Shown: positions 25,954 to 35,711 of the stretch, in pieces
Layout: every line of letters starts with the position of its first letter
Numbering within the stretch: position 1 is the first letter of the stretch
From: Naganishia liquefaciens
Lineage: Eukaryota; Basidiomycota; Tremellomycetes; Filobasidiales; Filobasidiaceae
NCBI GenBank assembly: GCA_013423385.1
Contig: BLZA01000009.1
Location: forward strand, 682,001-746,000
Reading direction: 5' to 3'
DNA: 64,000 nucleotides
The notes under the pieces: model-generated
What the model was told of the DNA's origin: nothing
The model's database searches: none
Seen by the model: only the letters and a program-made list of their open reading frames with translations
Made by a program: the position numbers and the translations under genes

Positions 25954-26940
25954 TTATGATCGGGGCTTCTCCTTCTTCTCCTTCCAGAGGGCCAAAAGAC
26001 CGACACCAGAGACCTTGACGACCTTGAATCGGACACCGGGAATATCTCCCTTAGCCTTACCACGTCGACCGAAACCGGAGATCAAAACCTCGTCGTTCTC
26101 GTCGACCTGCGCAATTGCGAGTTCAGCCTTGGTTTTTCTCGACTATCCCGAAGCAGACTCACAAAGTTCAAACAACCGTCATTGGGAACGAAGGCGGTGA
26201 CCTTCTTACCGTTCTTGATGAGCTGGACTCGGACACACTTTCGGATGGCAGAGTTGGGCTGCTTGGCTTCGACACCAACCTGTTGAATGACCGAGCGTCA
26301 ACCACTTGCTCGAAACGTTGAACCGGATACGAGAGCGAGGATATGCCGAGAGATATGCGCCTCGACCCTTCATTCTTCCTCCCGTCCGCGCAACTCGGCC
26401 GCAATTCCCAATCCTCGCTGTCGCTCCGCCAAATTCCCTCGACTCACCTTCTCCAACACGATACCCTTGGCATGCGACGAACCACCGGTAGGCGAGGTCT
26501 TGTAGATGTTTCCGAGAGCTCGCTTCTTGTAAGCCTTGTCGGCCCATCGGTTCTCCCTTCGAGAAGTTCGAAGGGATCGAGCGGCTTGAAGTCCTCGCGG
26601 CTTTCCGGCTATCAGGTGGGATCAAAAGGAGGAAATCCGTGTCGTTTTTGATGTCGAGGTAGACCAGTTCCCATTTTCGTTCCCAATGTTTCCGTCATCC
26701 AGTCAATCGTTCCAAGCATCATCCATCACCAATTTCGACCAATTTCGACGCCCAGATATTCCATTCCAACAAGATCCATCCCAATCAAATGTAAAAAGAG
26801 GCACAGTCCAATCAGACTTCCGTTTCTTGACCAAATTTTGTCTGCCGACAAGGTCTGAAGAACACTTACAACCCTGAAAGAGAAGAGAAGCACACAGCGT
26901 TAGCCCATGATCTCAGTCTTCTAGATCAGAAACTCACCAT
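25954..26940 (-). CDS. RPS23: 40S ribosomal protein uS12 (S23)
   Basis: Decoding-centre protein uS12. Exons (minus): 26940-26938 (only ATG), 26873-26870 (GGTT, 4 nt), 26608-26448, 26279-26163 and 26106-25954. The first three exons read [22 protein letters not shown]. Then come [67 protein letters not shown] (with the conserved PND loop, whose Pro is hydroxylated in other eukaryotes) and [20 protein letters not shown], ending [10 protein letters not shown]. Length and sequence are normal. Without the 4-nt exon the reading frame from the ATG is lost and the conserved start MG(K/S)GKPRG cannot be made, so it is well supported. Intron 2 is long (261 nt); no clear snoRNA was found in it. Confidence 0.96.
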
Positions 26941-27519
26941 TTTGATTAGTTGCTGGTGAAGGCTTGACTGACAAGGTTGCGTCCAGGAAGTTGACGATCT
27001 GAAGATGGCGCGGTCGTTCCCAACTTCGCACGGGGCCAACGACGGCGGCGTATGGTGATCCGACGTCCTGCAACGGCGAGGAACCGCTGGACAGCGGCAT
27101 CAGGCGAACGGTCTGCAGGTGTGGCCCGGGAAGGGAACCGGCCGCCGTTGCTCAGCGCTTTTTGCTAAGCGCGCGCGACACGACAAGACGGCATTCTTCC
27201 CAAAGCTTTTGATCACTTCGAATCCGAGTGAAGCATGAACCTTTTGCAACTTTCACACTGCTGCATTTTCTCTCTGCTTCGGTGACTTAGCTCAGCTGAC
27301 CGAAGACCGGATCCGAAGACATACAGCGCGATGGCGAGCTTATCTCACTGTCACCCCGAGAGGTACAGCTACGGCCGAGACTGAGCTGTCGGCGGCGACT
27401 TGAATCGGACAACCCGACTACAAGCACTTGTGGGATGTCAACGCATCCTCTAGCTGCAAACATACAGACTGCATAGCAACAGTGCTCCTCACACCCGCCT
27501 CAGACCTCGCTTCATCAAC
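26941..27519. promoter_or_regulatory. Divergent promoter RPS23 / antizyme
   Basis: 579 bases between the start codons of RPS23 (minus) and antizyme (plus). GC-rich middle (27000-27180). No clear TATA box. The 5' leader of antizyme lies in the right part. Confidence 0.5.
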
Positions 27520-28983
27520 ATGCTTTCCAACGCTACAAGCACAAACCCAACCCGAACCACCACAGATCTGGTTAACACCAACGCCAACCAGAGCCTGAAT
27601 AATCAACCCAAGATGGAACCGAATAATACATTCCCCGTAAAGGCATCCCTTGGATCCTTGGATGCCTTTACGGGGAAGGCAGACAGTGACGTTGTGGAAG
27701 AGCAAGAACAGAACGTTAGCCTGTTCGCATTGGCCGCTGCGGCCATTGCCAAGGCAAACGGCCCACAGAGCACGGCCGCCATCATTCCCGAGGACGAGAG
27801 CGTTCTGGCGTTGGCACGACTGGGTGGACTCGGAGGACGAGTATGGGCGTACAAGGAGATGCACGGCGAAGGTGCTGCGTTCGGAAGTGCATCCTATGCT
27901 GTCTCTTCCTCCCCGGCCGGTGGTGGCCCACAGTGGCTTTGAGGTCCGCGGGGATAAAATGCCTCCTGTGAGCTGTTCTTCTCTCTTGTCCTCTGCCGAG
28001 CTGACAGATTTCCCTTTCCCTTTGTCGAACAGGATATAGTTGGGAGGTCGTCGACGTGGGTGACAAACGCGTCGGCGCATTTCTATCCGCCACAGGATAG
28101 CCATAATCAATCTTACAATCCCCCTCGCACGGAAGCATATCAGCAGTCTTCCAACCTTCATCTCCTCGGTATACACTCGCCCGTATCCGAATTCAACACC
28201 CCTCAATTATCGCACTCGGCCTTTTCAGCGTGGTCCGACTCGACAGGTTGTTCCTCTAGTGTCGGTTCATTCGCCGGGCACGCTGTATACGGCAACGCCT
28301 CATCGTATACGCCTTCCAGCTCGGGCAACGTAGGTCTGGATCAGCATATGCAGGACCGACCTCTACATGCATCCAAGCAATTCGAAGTCATTTCGGCAAT
28401 TCCCTCATCATCATCTCAGCAAACAATTTACGGCTCATTGCCCTCGCCGCCACCCCATCACCCAATCTCCCAGACACAATTGATCAATTTCCTCACCCCA
28501 CTATTCCCCTACCATGCCACCATTGCCATCGCGTGTTCTCGCCTTCTCGAGATCGTATTGCCACACACAGCGCCCGTCCTCCTTGGCGCCGTCATTGACT
28601 TGCCTGCTCACAGCCACGGACCGGATCCCCGACGTCCCGGCAAGCTGCGCGTCGATCCAGGCGGACGGACGGTATATCTCTCTTTGCCTTCGTTAATGCC
28701 ATCGAAGAGCGCCAGCCAGATGGACGTTGATGGTGCCGATCATGCCAACCTCGATATCGACATTCGGGACCACTTGACCTCGCTTCTCGATCTTGTCGCC
28801 GACGCGCTCGAAGCGCTCGAACTAGTGCTTGTGCTTGATCGTAGGAATCGTCAAGACGAGGAACTGCGAGAGTTCTTGCATGCGCTGGCTTATGTTGGTG
28901 GGATCGTGCTTAGGCCGGGCAAGGTGCGCGGCGGGTTCGAGTGGGACGACAAGCGGTGGGTGTTGGTTGCCATTGAGCTCTAG
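27520..28983 (+). CDS. OAZ1: Ornithine decarboxylase antizyme, expressed by +1 programmed frameshifting
   Basis: Antizyme binds ornithine decarboxylase, sends it to the proteasome and blocks polyamine uptake. Polyamines stimulate the frameshift that makes it, closing a feedback loop. ORF0 is 27520-27942 (140 codons, ending GGGPQWL then TGA). After a +1 shift at CTT-TGA the reading goes on as EVRGDKMPP to 27967. It then crosses an intron (27968-28032) and continues in exon 28033-28983. Only the +1 frame joins that exon in phase. The C-terminal antizyme domain shows GGRTVYLSLPSL, DHLTSLLDLVADALEALELV, LVLDRRNRQDEELREFLHAL, YVGGIVLRPGK and WVLVAIEL. GGPQW just before the shift recalls the GPRW of mammalian antizyme. 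The full product would be about 465 residues, larger than human (about 228), with a long Ser/Gln-rich middle. ORF0 has a second in-frame ATG at 27613; which one is used is unknown. Confidence 0.9.
27631..27677. repeat. Perfect 18-bp inverted repeat inside antizyme ORF0
   Basis: Left arm TTCCCCGTAAAGGCATCC (27631-27648), 11-base spacer (27649-27659), right arm GGATGCCTTTACGGGGAA (27660-27677), complementary without mismatch. In RNA this forms a strong stem-loop just after the second in-frame ATG (27613), about 260 bases before the frameshift site. It codes FPVKASLGSLDAFTGKA, so it lies in translated sequence. Confidence 0.9.
27937..27942 (+). promoter_or_regulatory. Antizyme +1 frameshift site CTT-TGA
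   Basis: The last sense codon of ORF0 is CTT, followed by TGA G. Reading resumes with GAG in the +1 frame. Slippage of the Leu tRNA from CTT to TTT with a slow stop codon in the A site is the expected mechanism for this family. The site sits in the sequence CACAGTGGCTTTGAGGTCCG. The downstream exon stretch is only 25 bases before the intron, so any 3' stimulator in the mRNA would span the splice junction. Confidence 0.85.
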
Positions 28984-29947
28984 CTTTTAATTGGCGTGTG
29001 AATAGTAGATGTGGTGGTGCTTTCAACAATCCAGATCTTTGCGTCTTCTCGTATTGGCCAAGTGAATGTAAAGTAGCTTCAAATTTTATCGTTGTAAAAG
29101 TTAAAAGGCATGTAGCATGAAATCCAAAATAATTCTTCCTTTCGCATTTCATGATCGTCGTCTCCCTCTCCAGCACATCGGGTTCCCTGCGCCGGCCTGG
29201 TAGAAAGTTTTGCAACAGGCTTCCCTTCAAGGATAAAAAGGGTCTGGTGTCAGGAGACACTCGCATTCACGGCGTTTCATCAGGAGAGACGTGTTGTATA
29301 GATGGCAAACCTCTTCGCGAGTGGCCAAGGCTTCCGTAATCATTGCGACATACACCTTCGCCTTTCCGGTTCGAGTTCCCAAGATGTTTCAGATCAGGTT
29401 TCTGCTTCCTCTTCTACGGGAATTGTCGCCGAGATTCCAGAAAGACGTTCTGACAGGCGCTCGGAGTGGAAACCTACTTCTCCGTTCGCCTACCGCTGAA
29501 TCCCCTTTTCCACCTGGACTCGCTACAGCTCATGCTTGTACCGAGAGGCGAACATGTTGGCCGCTTGGCAGTGGTTCTTTTCCTCGCATTCCCCCTCCTT
29601 TTGCCGGATGTCAACAAGCCTCGTCAGCGGTTACCAATCCGGGCGAGGACAAGACGGAGCTACCGTATGGAAGCCGGGAAGAGAGTTGCACTTCAGAATG
29701 ATTGGTAGTCAAGATTGACCAAGGGAGCCATCCTGACTCTGGGGTCATCATGAAATTGAGTGATGGTTGACAAGCTTGGGCATTCACACTGGAAAGGGTG
29801 CATCCGAAGAGATATTTGAACATAAGTACATACGGTCTTCTGAAAGACATCAGGTCTGATTTCATGTATCTTCCTACGCTCTGGTCTGCATCCTATCGAA
29901 TCTGTTGCAAGATTAACAGCGGCAACAATTTGCAGCGACGACGCGCT
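28984..29947. other. Intergenic after antizyme, with one weak gene candidate
   Basis: 964 bases. The first third is the antizyme 3' flank. Positions 29302-29701 hold a possible two-exon small gene (listed separately). The rest is the 3' flank of the minus-strand gene ending at 29948. Confidence 0.5.
29302..29701 (+). CDS. Possible small orphan gene, two exons
   Basis: ATG at 29302 opens MANLFASGQGFRNHCDIHLR. Removing 29398-29440 (GTTTCT...TTCCAG, 43 nt) joins it in phase to a frame that runs to a TGA at 29701, with SPFPPGLATAHA and GSREESCTSE. The product would be about 118 residues, Ser/Arg/Pro-rich, with no domain I know. The donor is weak, and the unspliced frame also stays open to 29499. 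This may be noise. Confidence 0.25.
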
Positions 29948-31018
29948 TCAATAGATGTCTACCTGCTCGGAACGGTCGGTTCCAAGCGTGCTGTCCGAGT
30001 CGCCCAGATCCGACTCATCTCTGGAAAGAGACGAGTCGGTGTAGCATGTGCTCATCTGCTCTGTGGTCCCAGAGTCGATAGAGAACGTATCATCCTGGGT
30101 GAAACGACTGGCAACGCTTTCTTCGCCATCGCCAACGCTCTCGGTCGCACTGTTTGGCTCTGTATACTGACTGAGGTATTCCCTGTGACCGGTCGTCAGG
30201 TTTGTGCCGAATGCTTTTTCTTGAGTCGTTCCAGTAGCATTTGAGGTATTTAAGGCCGCATCTGACGTTATTTGACCTTTGGCGCCCTGGACCTCGCTCA
30301 TGTCTTTCGGCTGCCCTGCAGCCGTGCCGGATGTCATGACTGAATTCACGGGCGCTGTGGTGTTCCCGGGAGTAGATTGCGATGGTGTTTCGCCTTGTCC
30401 CTGGTCTCTATCACCAATTTTCTCCTGTGGGAGTGCCGATGCCCCTTGCTTAGGAGTCGCGACCTCTGCTGGCTCGCTTGACTTTGGAACTTGAAAATAG
30501 CTTTCGAATTGGAACTCGGGCTGCGGCGACAAGGTGATCGAGCTCCGTCCTGTGATTAAGAGAAGGTCAGCTATGATATGCCGAAAAGGTTGAAGGGAGT
30601 ACTCACGGACCGGGGGAGTAACCCGGAAATCAACGTTCGTCAAGGCGTGATGAAAGTTGTCATCCCCGGGCATATGACCTCCTAAATTCCACATCACAGG
30701 TCAGTCCGCTGTTTCTTATATGTGCCTGCTGGGGATGAGCTCACCGTACAGAAGGCCATCTCGACCGACGTGCTGCATAGTTGTCGTGGTACCCGGTTTC
30801 AGATCAAGCGAGTAATCCCGGCCGATGAAGCACCTTTTGTGAATGTCACTCTCGGGGCTGCGGAATTCCTCGTCAAGTGCCGGAACGTTGCACTATCGGG
30901 GAAAGATCAAGCGAAGCGGTCGATGTTTGTGAGTTCCCTGATGAAACCCAACTCCCCTGAGAGATTGTCGTTCATGTTGAGACAACTGAAGACCTCAACG
31001 AAGAAGGGTTGTCCATGG
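29948..31018 (-). CDS. Unrecognised protein with Ser/Thr/Gln-rich tail
   Basis: Not recognised. The clear part starts after an acceptor near 30900: CNVPALDEEFRSPESDIHKR, then CFIGRDYSLDLKPGTTTTMQ, HVGRDGLLYGGHMPGDDNFH and HALTNVDFRVTPPVR. After another intron it continues RSSITLSPQPEFQFESYFQV. The last 190 residues or so are disordered and polar, with PSQSTPGNTTAPVN, DSGTTEQMSTCYTDSSLSRD and the end SEQVDIY. The conserved-looking core of about 70 residues precedes the tail. The first exon is uncertain: an ATG at about 31018 (MDNPSSLRSS) could be joined by a weak donor to the CNVPAL exon. No signal peptide or membrane segment is seen. It is transcribed away from SSZ1. Confidence 0.6.
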
Positions 31019-31811
31019 CAAAGTTGCTGACGTCACGTAGAAGACTTTGCTGACGTTTCAAGCTGAGACAGCTGTAAAACAGCTGGCATAACGGATCATC
31101 AGTTTGGAAAGTCTAGCACATTTGTCATTCCAACTTGAGCTGTATGACATTCTGTAAATCTGGAGACTATCCTTACGGCATCTCCTGTAGGAATAGGACC
31201 GGATCACGACAGGCGCCTGTTCTTTACAATCGTGTAGTTCCACCGCTTTTGGTAGTCGTCATAATTAGGAGAGGGAGAGCCATAGCCTGTCTGAAAACTT
31301 GAAATGTCCGACCGCTATCTTTTACTTCTGAGGATCATCTCTATACCAGTCTTGAGAGTTGTAAAGATAGACCACCGGAGCTGGTACGTATGCAGATGGT
31401 AAGGAATACGCCACACATCTGAGGCTCGCTAACGATCTACGTTGTAGGAGTCCATCAGAGGGCTTTGTCTGTCTCAGTCGAGTCTTGTTTCAAGCGCACG
31501 GAATCCCATGCGTCCATTCAAGACAGCCCGCCATGAACGCTGTGATCGAGCATAAGATACCAACATACCGACCGTCCAATCGCTCTTTCGCTCAGCTCGG
31601 GCGAACGGTTGTCTGACCCCCTAAGATTGGCAGCCAGAAAGAAGCGCGTTGGCCATGTGGCATTTCCGGCCCCGCGATGGCGCACTTTTTCTGAGTCCCT
31701 TGCAGCGAAATCGTGTTGCAGAGGTTATGGTGTCGCGGTTTTGAGATTCTGCTATACCTCACGCTCTCTATCATTCCGAGGCTGCATAGACTGTATCAAT
31801 AGATCTCAAAA
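31019..31811. other. Intergenic upstream of SSZ1
   Basis: About 790 bases between two divergent genes. Short frames only. It is AT-richer than the flanking genes and should hold the promoters of both. Confidence 0.5.
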
Positions 31812-33809
31812 ATGTGCGTATACAGACGCATCCGCGAGCGTCCTTTTGCTTCCAAGCTGACAGCTCGCTCTTTCGCCTAGGTCTCGACCTGCTGTTCTCG
31901 GTATCAACTTTGGCCAGTCGTACGCCTCTATCGCCGTCATCGGCAAGGAGGGTCACGCCAACTGCATCGCCAATGAAGATGGTGAGAGGCAGATCGCTTG
32001 TGCCATCTCTTACAACGGTGAAGAAGTCGTAAGTGGCCTCGTTTCGTGCCAAGAGGGAACTTGTACCAAAACCTTTGTCCGGGTAGTACATCGGTAACGG
32101 TGCCAAGCCGCAACTCGTCAAGAACGGCAAGAACACTATCATTGGTTTCCGAAACTTGCTCGGCCACACCTACGATGAAGTGGATCACACCGCCGTCTTC
32201 GCCGCTCCTTTGATCACCGACTCTGAAACTCCCGCCTACACCGTCGACGTTTTGATCACTCCTCCTGCCCCAAGCGCGCCCTCTACCCGTCCTGGATCTG
32301 TTGCGCCTTCCGGAGCTGCCACTCCCGCTGTCAGGGAACCCGAGCCTGCGCAGAAGACCATCACTGTCCCGGAAATCACTACCCTATTCTTGTCGACTCT
32401 TTTCCAGAGCGCTACCGACTTCCTCGGAGTCCAACCCACCGGCACCGTCATTTCGTGTCCTACCTGGTTCACTTCCACACAACGAGACGCACTCAAGTCT
32501 TCGGCTGCCGCCGCTGGTATTCCCGTTCTGCAGCTCTTGGACGAGACCGCTGCCGTTTTGGTTGGATACCGAGTCGGTCTCACCGAAGAGAGGCAGGAGC
32601 GAGCATTGTTGGGCAAGCCCGAGGAGGGTGACAAGGGGGACCGAGAGGACCGGGACAAGACCGTGGTGGTCGTCGACCTAGGAGAGACGAGCTTGAATGT
32701 TGCCGTTTGCAAGACCGGTGAAGGCGAATACGTCAAGCTCGCGCAGGGCCGAGAGACCAACTTGGGTGGAAAGACGTTCGATGACTTGTTGTGCCAGCAC
32801 TTTGCCAAGGAATTCACCAAGAAGACCAAGGTCGCCTTGACCATTCCCTGTGCCGAGTCGAGCTCGCAGGCTGACAAGCGGGCCGAGGCCAAGCTCCGAT
32901 TGGCCGTTGAACACACCAAGCGCAGTCTGAGTGCCAGCAGCGGTGCTGCGACCTGTGCTGTCGAGTCGTTGAAGGATGGCATGGATCTTTCTGGGTCGAT
33001 CAACCGAATGCGATTCGATGGTTTGGCGGCTCCTGTCTACCGAAAGGTCGCCGATAAGGCCAAGGCTGTCATCGCCGAAGCCGGTCTCGATATCTCTCAG
33101 ATCGACGAGGTGAGCGGAGTTGTCTGAGAGAAGTTTGCGCATTGCTTATCTGTCCGTCCCCCAGGTCCTCCTTGCCGGTGCTTCCACCTTGTTCCCGGGT
33201 CTTTCTTCGCATTTGAGCTTGGTCTTCCCGCCGACGACTCCGGTCACTTCGACTCTGGACCCGGCCGAGGTTATCGCCGTCGGATGTGCTCTTCAAGCTC
33301 TCCACCTCTCGGAACTTTCGGACGAGCTCAAGGTCGAGGATGTTCTCAAGTTGGCCGCATCGCCGGTCGACACTACCGCCGCTCCTATCGGCATCGTCGT
33401 CCCCGGTCAGCAGACCGACGACCTTCTTAACGCCGTCGTTGTTCCCAGCGGTCTTGCGCTGCCCGTTCGACGCCGCGTCGAGATTCCTGTCGCTCAGGGT
33501 ACCGAGAAGGTCGCCTTTGAGGTATGGGAGGGCAAGGATGATGTCAAGGTTGAGATTATTGAGAGGGAGAAGGAGGAGAAGTCTGCCGACGACGAGGAGG
33601 ACGAGTTCAGCGATGAAGAGGAAGAGCCCGAGGAGGTTCGAACCGCGATCACCAAGAAGACGACATTGCTGGCGGGTCTGGAACTGGCTTTGACCGACAA
33701 GTCGGCCACCAGCGTACTCTTCGAGGTTGTTGTGCAAAAGGACGCCAAGGTCACCTTGCGTCTCTGGCAGTCCGGCAAGGAGTCGGATTCCACCACCGTG
33801 TCCATCTGA
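31812..33809 (+). CDS. SSZ1: Ssz1, atypical Hsp70 of the ribosome-associated complex
   Basis: Ssz1 pairs with the J-protein Zuo1 as RAC at the ribosome exit tunnel and stimulates Ssb Hsp70. Exons: 31812-31813 (AT), 31881-32028, 32087-33109 and 33165-33809; 605 residues. The start codon is split: AT joins G of the second exon to give MSRPAVLGINFGQSYASIAV. Next come IANEDGERQIACAISYNGEE, KNGKNTIIGFRNLLGHTYDE, TGTVISCPTWFTSTQRDALK, LLDETAAVLVGYR, VVVVDLGETSLNVAV, LGGKTFDDLLCQHF, INRMRFDGLAAPVYRKVADK and VLLAGASTLFPGL. The truncated, divergent peptide-binding half and the DLGETS loop (not DLGGGT) fit Ssz1, not a canonical Hsp70. It has a Pro/Ala-rich insert near residues 90-130 and an acidic stretch (DDEEDEFSDEEEEPEE) near residue 535. 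Confidence 0.9.
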
Positions 33810-34435
33810 ATCGACCATATACCAGTCTCCACCACCATTACTCCTCAGGAGACAACCCAGACGACAGCAGCAACCGATCCTACCCCTAGAGCGCGATCTA
33901 CCTCTGTTGGACAATCGACTCTTGGGCTAGGGCACCCAAAAGAACGGCCGAGCATGCGCCTGCTACGTAATGGTGGGCGTGCAGTGTCCATGCCGTTGCC
34001 AGATACGGAAGAAGGATGGGCGAGGAGAAATGTCAGAGCCGAAAGGAGTGGAAAGGTGGCGTCGCTTATTCAAATGTATGAGCATTTGAATGTATCATAA
34101 TCATGTATAGATGGACTGTTTCGTGAGACTATTCCGGTCGTGCAAAGACCCTGCATATCCCTTTGCGATGTGCAATCAGATTAGACGAGGCTTCCAGCAA
34201 ATACTGTTTTGCCACCGAAAGCGACGCGTAATTACCGCCTATGTGCTGATCAATGAACGAAGATTGCGGATGCAAAAAGAGCGGTTGCTAAGCTTGGCAG
34301 TGTTCGTGAAGAAGCAGTCGATGTTGGAGGACGAGTGGCGAGTGTAACATACAAGTATCTGCAGCATTCTGGTCAACAAAGACGCAACATCGCATCTCGG
34401 CGTGCCCATCCAACTGCGAAGTAGCACAGGTCATC
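33810..34435. other. Intergenic SSZ1 to AN1-finger gene
   Basis: 626 bases with no supportable gene; the SSZ1 3' flank then the promoter of the next gene. Confidence 0.6.
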
Positions 34436-35618
34436 ATGTCACGTTCTTCAACCCCAGCGAGCGACGAAGACCGGCGGAGAGACTCCGGAGAGATGCTCTT
34501 TATAGGTCAACGGTGCAATCACAACGCCTGTTCCCTGGTGGATTTCCTGCCACTGAAAGTGGGTAGCGAGCCTCTTGTGTCCTGCCCTCTTACTGACGTA
34601 CATGACGTATCCATTGTTGTAGTGTCAATACTGCCGCGAGCCGTTCTGCTCAAATCACTTTCCCGCAACAACGCATCAATGCCCAGCAATGCCCCCAGCT
34701 CATGTCCTCAACCGCATAGCCCCCATCTGTCCGATATGCAATGTTCCTCAATCAACAAACCCTGGAGAGGATCCCAATATCGTCATGAACCGGCATATAC
34801 AGCATGAATGTCAAGGAGCGAAGACGCGGAGAGACGAGATGAGGGAGTTGAAGGTGCGCAAGGAGAAAGGGGAGGTCTGCTGGAAGAAGAATTGTTCAAA
34901 GGTGCTGGTAGTGAAAATCAAATGTGATGTAAGTCTTTCCTACACGTAAGGAGAAAGAAAGCTGATACGGCTTTCTCCCGCGTTCAGTCCTGCAGACATT
35001 CATTCTGTCCATCACATCGACACCCGAAAGACCACTCATGTACCGCTCCATCGGCATCCACCCTACCCTCACAGCCGAGCAAACCATCCGTACCGTCCTC
35101 TTTCCCTAGATTTTCGCTCAAGAACAATTTGTCCAAATCAACCACACCTATCACACCGTCCGGTACACCGGCCAACCCGCCGGCTTCTCTGCTCGCTTCA
35201 AGCGGCAATCCTCGAAAAGATGCAGCGTTGGCGGCTATCAAGCGGTCTTTGCAGAAAAAATCCGAAACCACGATGAATAGCGCAAGCAGCGGAGCAGCGA
35301 AAGAGGCCGTGCGCGACAGCGACAAGGGGAAGCCAACGTTGACGAGCGTGATGCAGAGCTTCAAGAGTGGCTCCACTCCCACGCTCAGCAAGTAAGTTCT
35401 CTGCTCGCTGTATCGCGCCTGTATCTCACCATCGTTACCTTCGAATCAGGGAAGCCAAGGCAGAGCTGGAATCCCAATTCCGCTCGATGGAGAATCGGTA
35501 CAAGAAGGGTCTCCTGTCGGCTTCTGATAAGGTCAAATATGCCGAGATGTGTGCGCAACGAGAGTCGGCTAGACGGAATGGTCTGATCAGCAAGAACGAG
35601 CAGTGTGTGGTTTGTTGA
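34436..35618 (+). CDS. AN1-type zinc-finger protein with two AN1 fingers
   Basis: Proteins of this type (yeast Cuz1, animal ZFAND2/AIRAP) bind Cdc48 and the proteasome in stress protein turnover; that role here is inferred. The start MSRSSTPASDEDRRRDSGEM leads to FIGQRCNHNACSLVDFLPLK. After an intron the chain continues CQYCREPFCSNHFPATTHQC, completing the first AN1 finger. A second finger follows a linker (CWKKNCSKVLVVKIKCD, spliced to SCRHSFCPSHRHPKDHSC). The C-terminal half is Ser/Pro/Lys-rich and ends in a helical part (EAKAELESQFRSMENRYKKG) closing with ISKNEQCVVC. The end CVVC fits a CaaX box, so the protein could be prenylated, as reported for ZFAND2B; this is inference. It converges on CHL1 with a 93-base gap. 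Confidence 0.85.
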
Positions 35619-35711
35619 TGAATCGTGCCGAGTCTCAGAAAAGGGTTGAAGGTGTACAAGCACAGTTGTATATAAATCTCTAGCATGGTTCCTGCATGGC
35701 GACGAAACAAT

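Noticed and set aside
27418-28206. 262-codon minus-strand open frame opposite antizyme
   Set aside because: Shadow of the antizyme ORF0 and exon 2 in another frame; no domain, and it crosses the antizyme intron.
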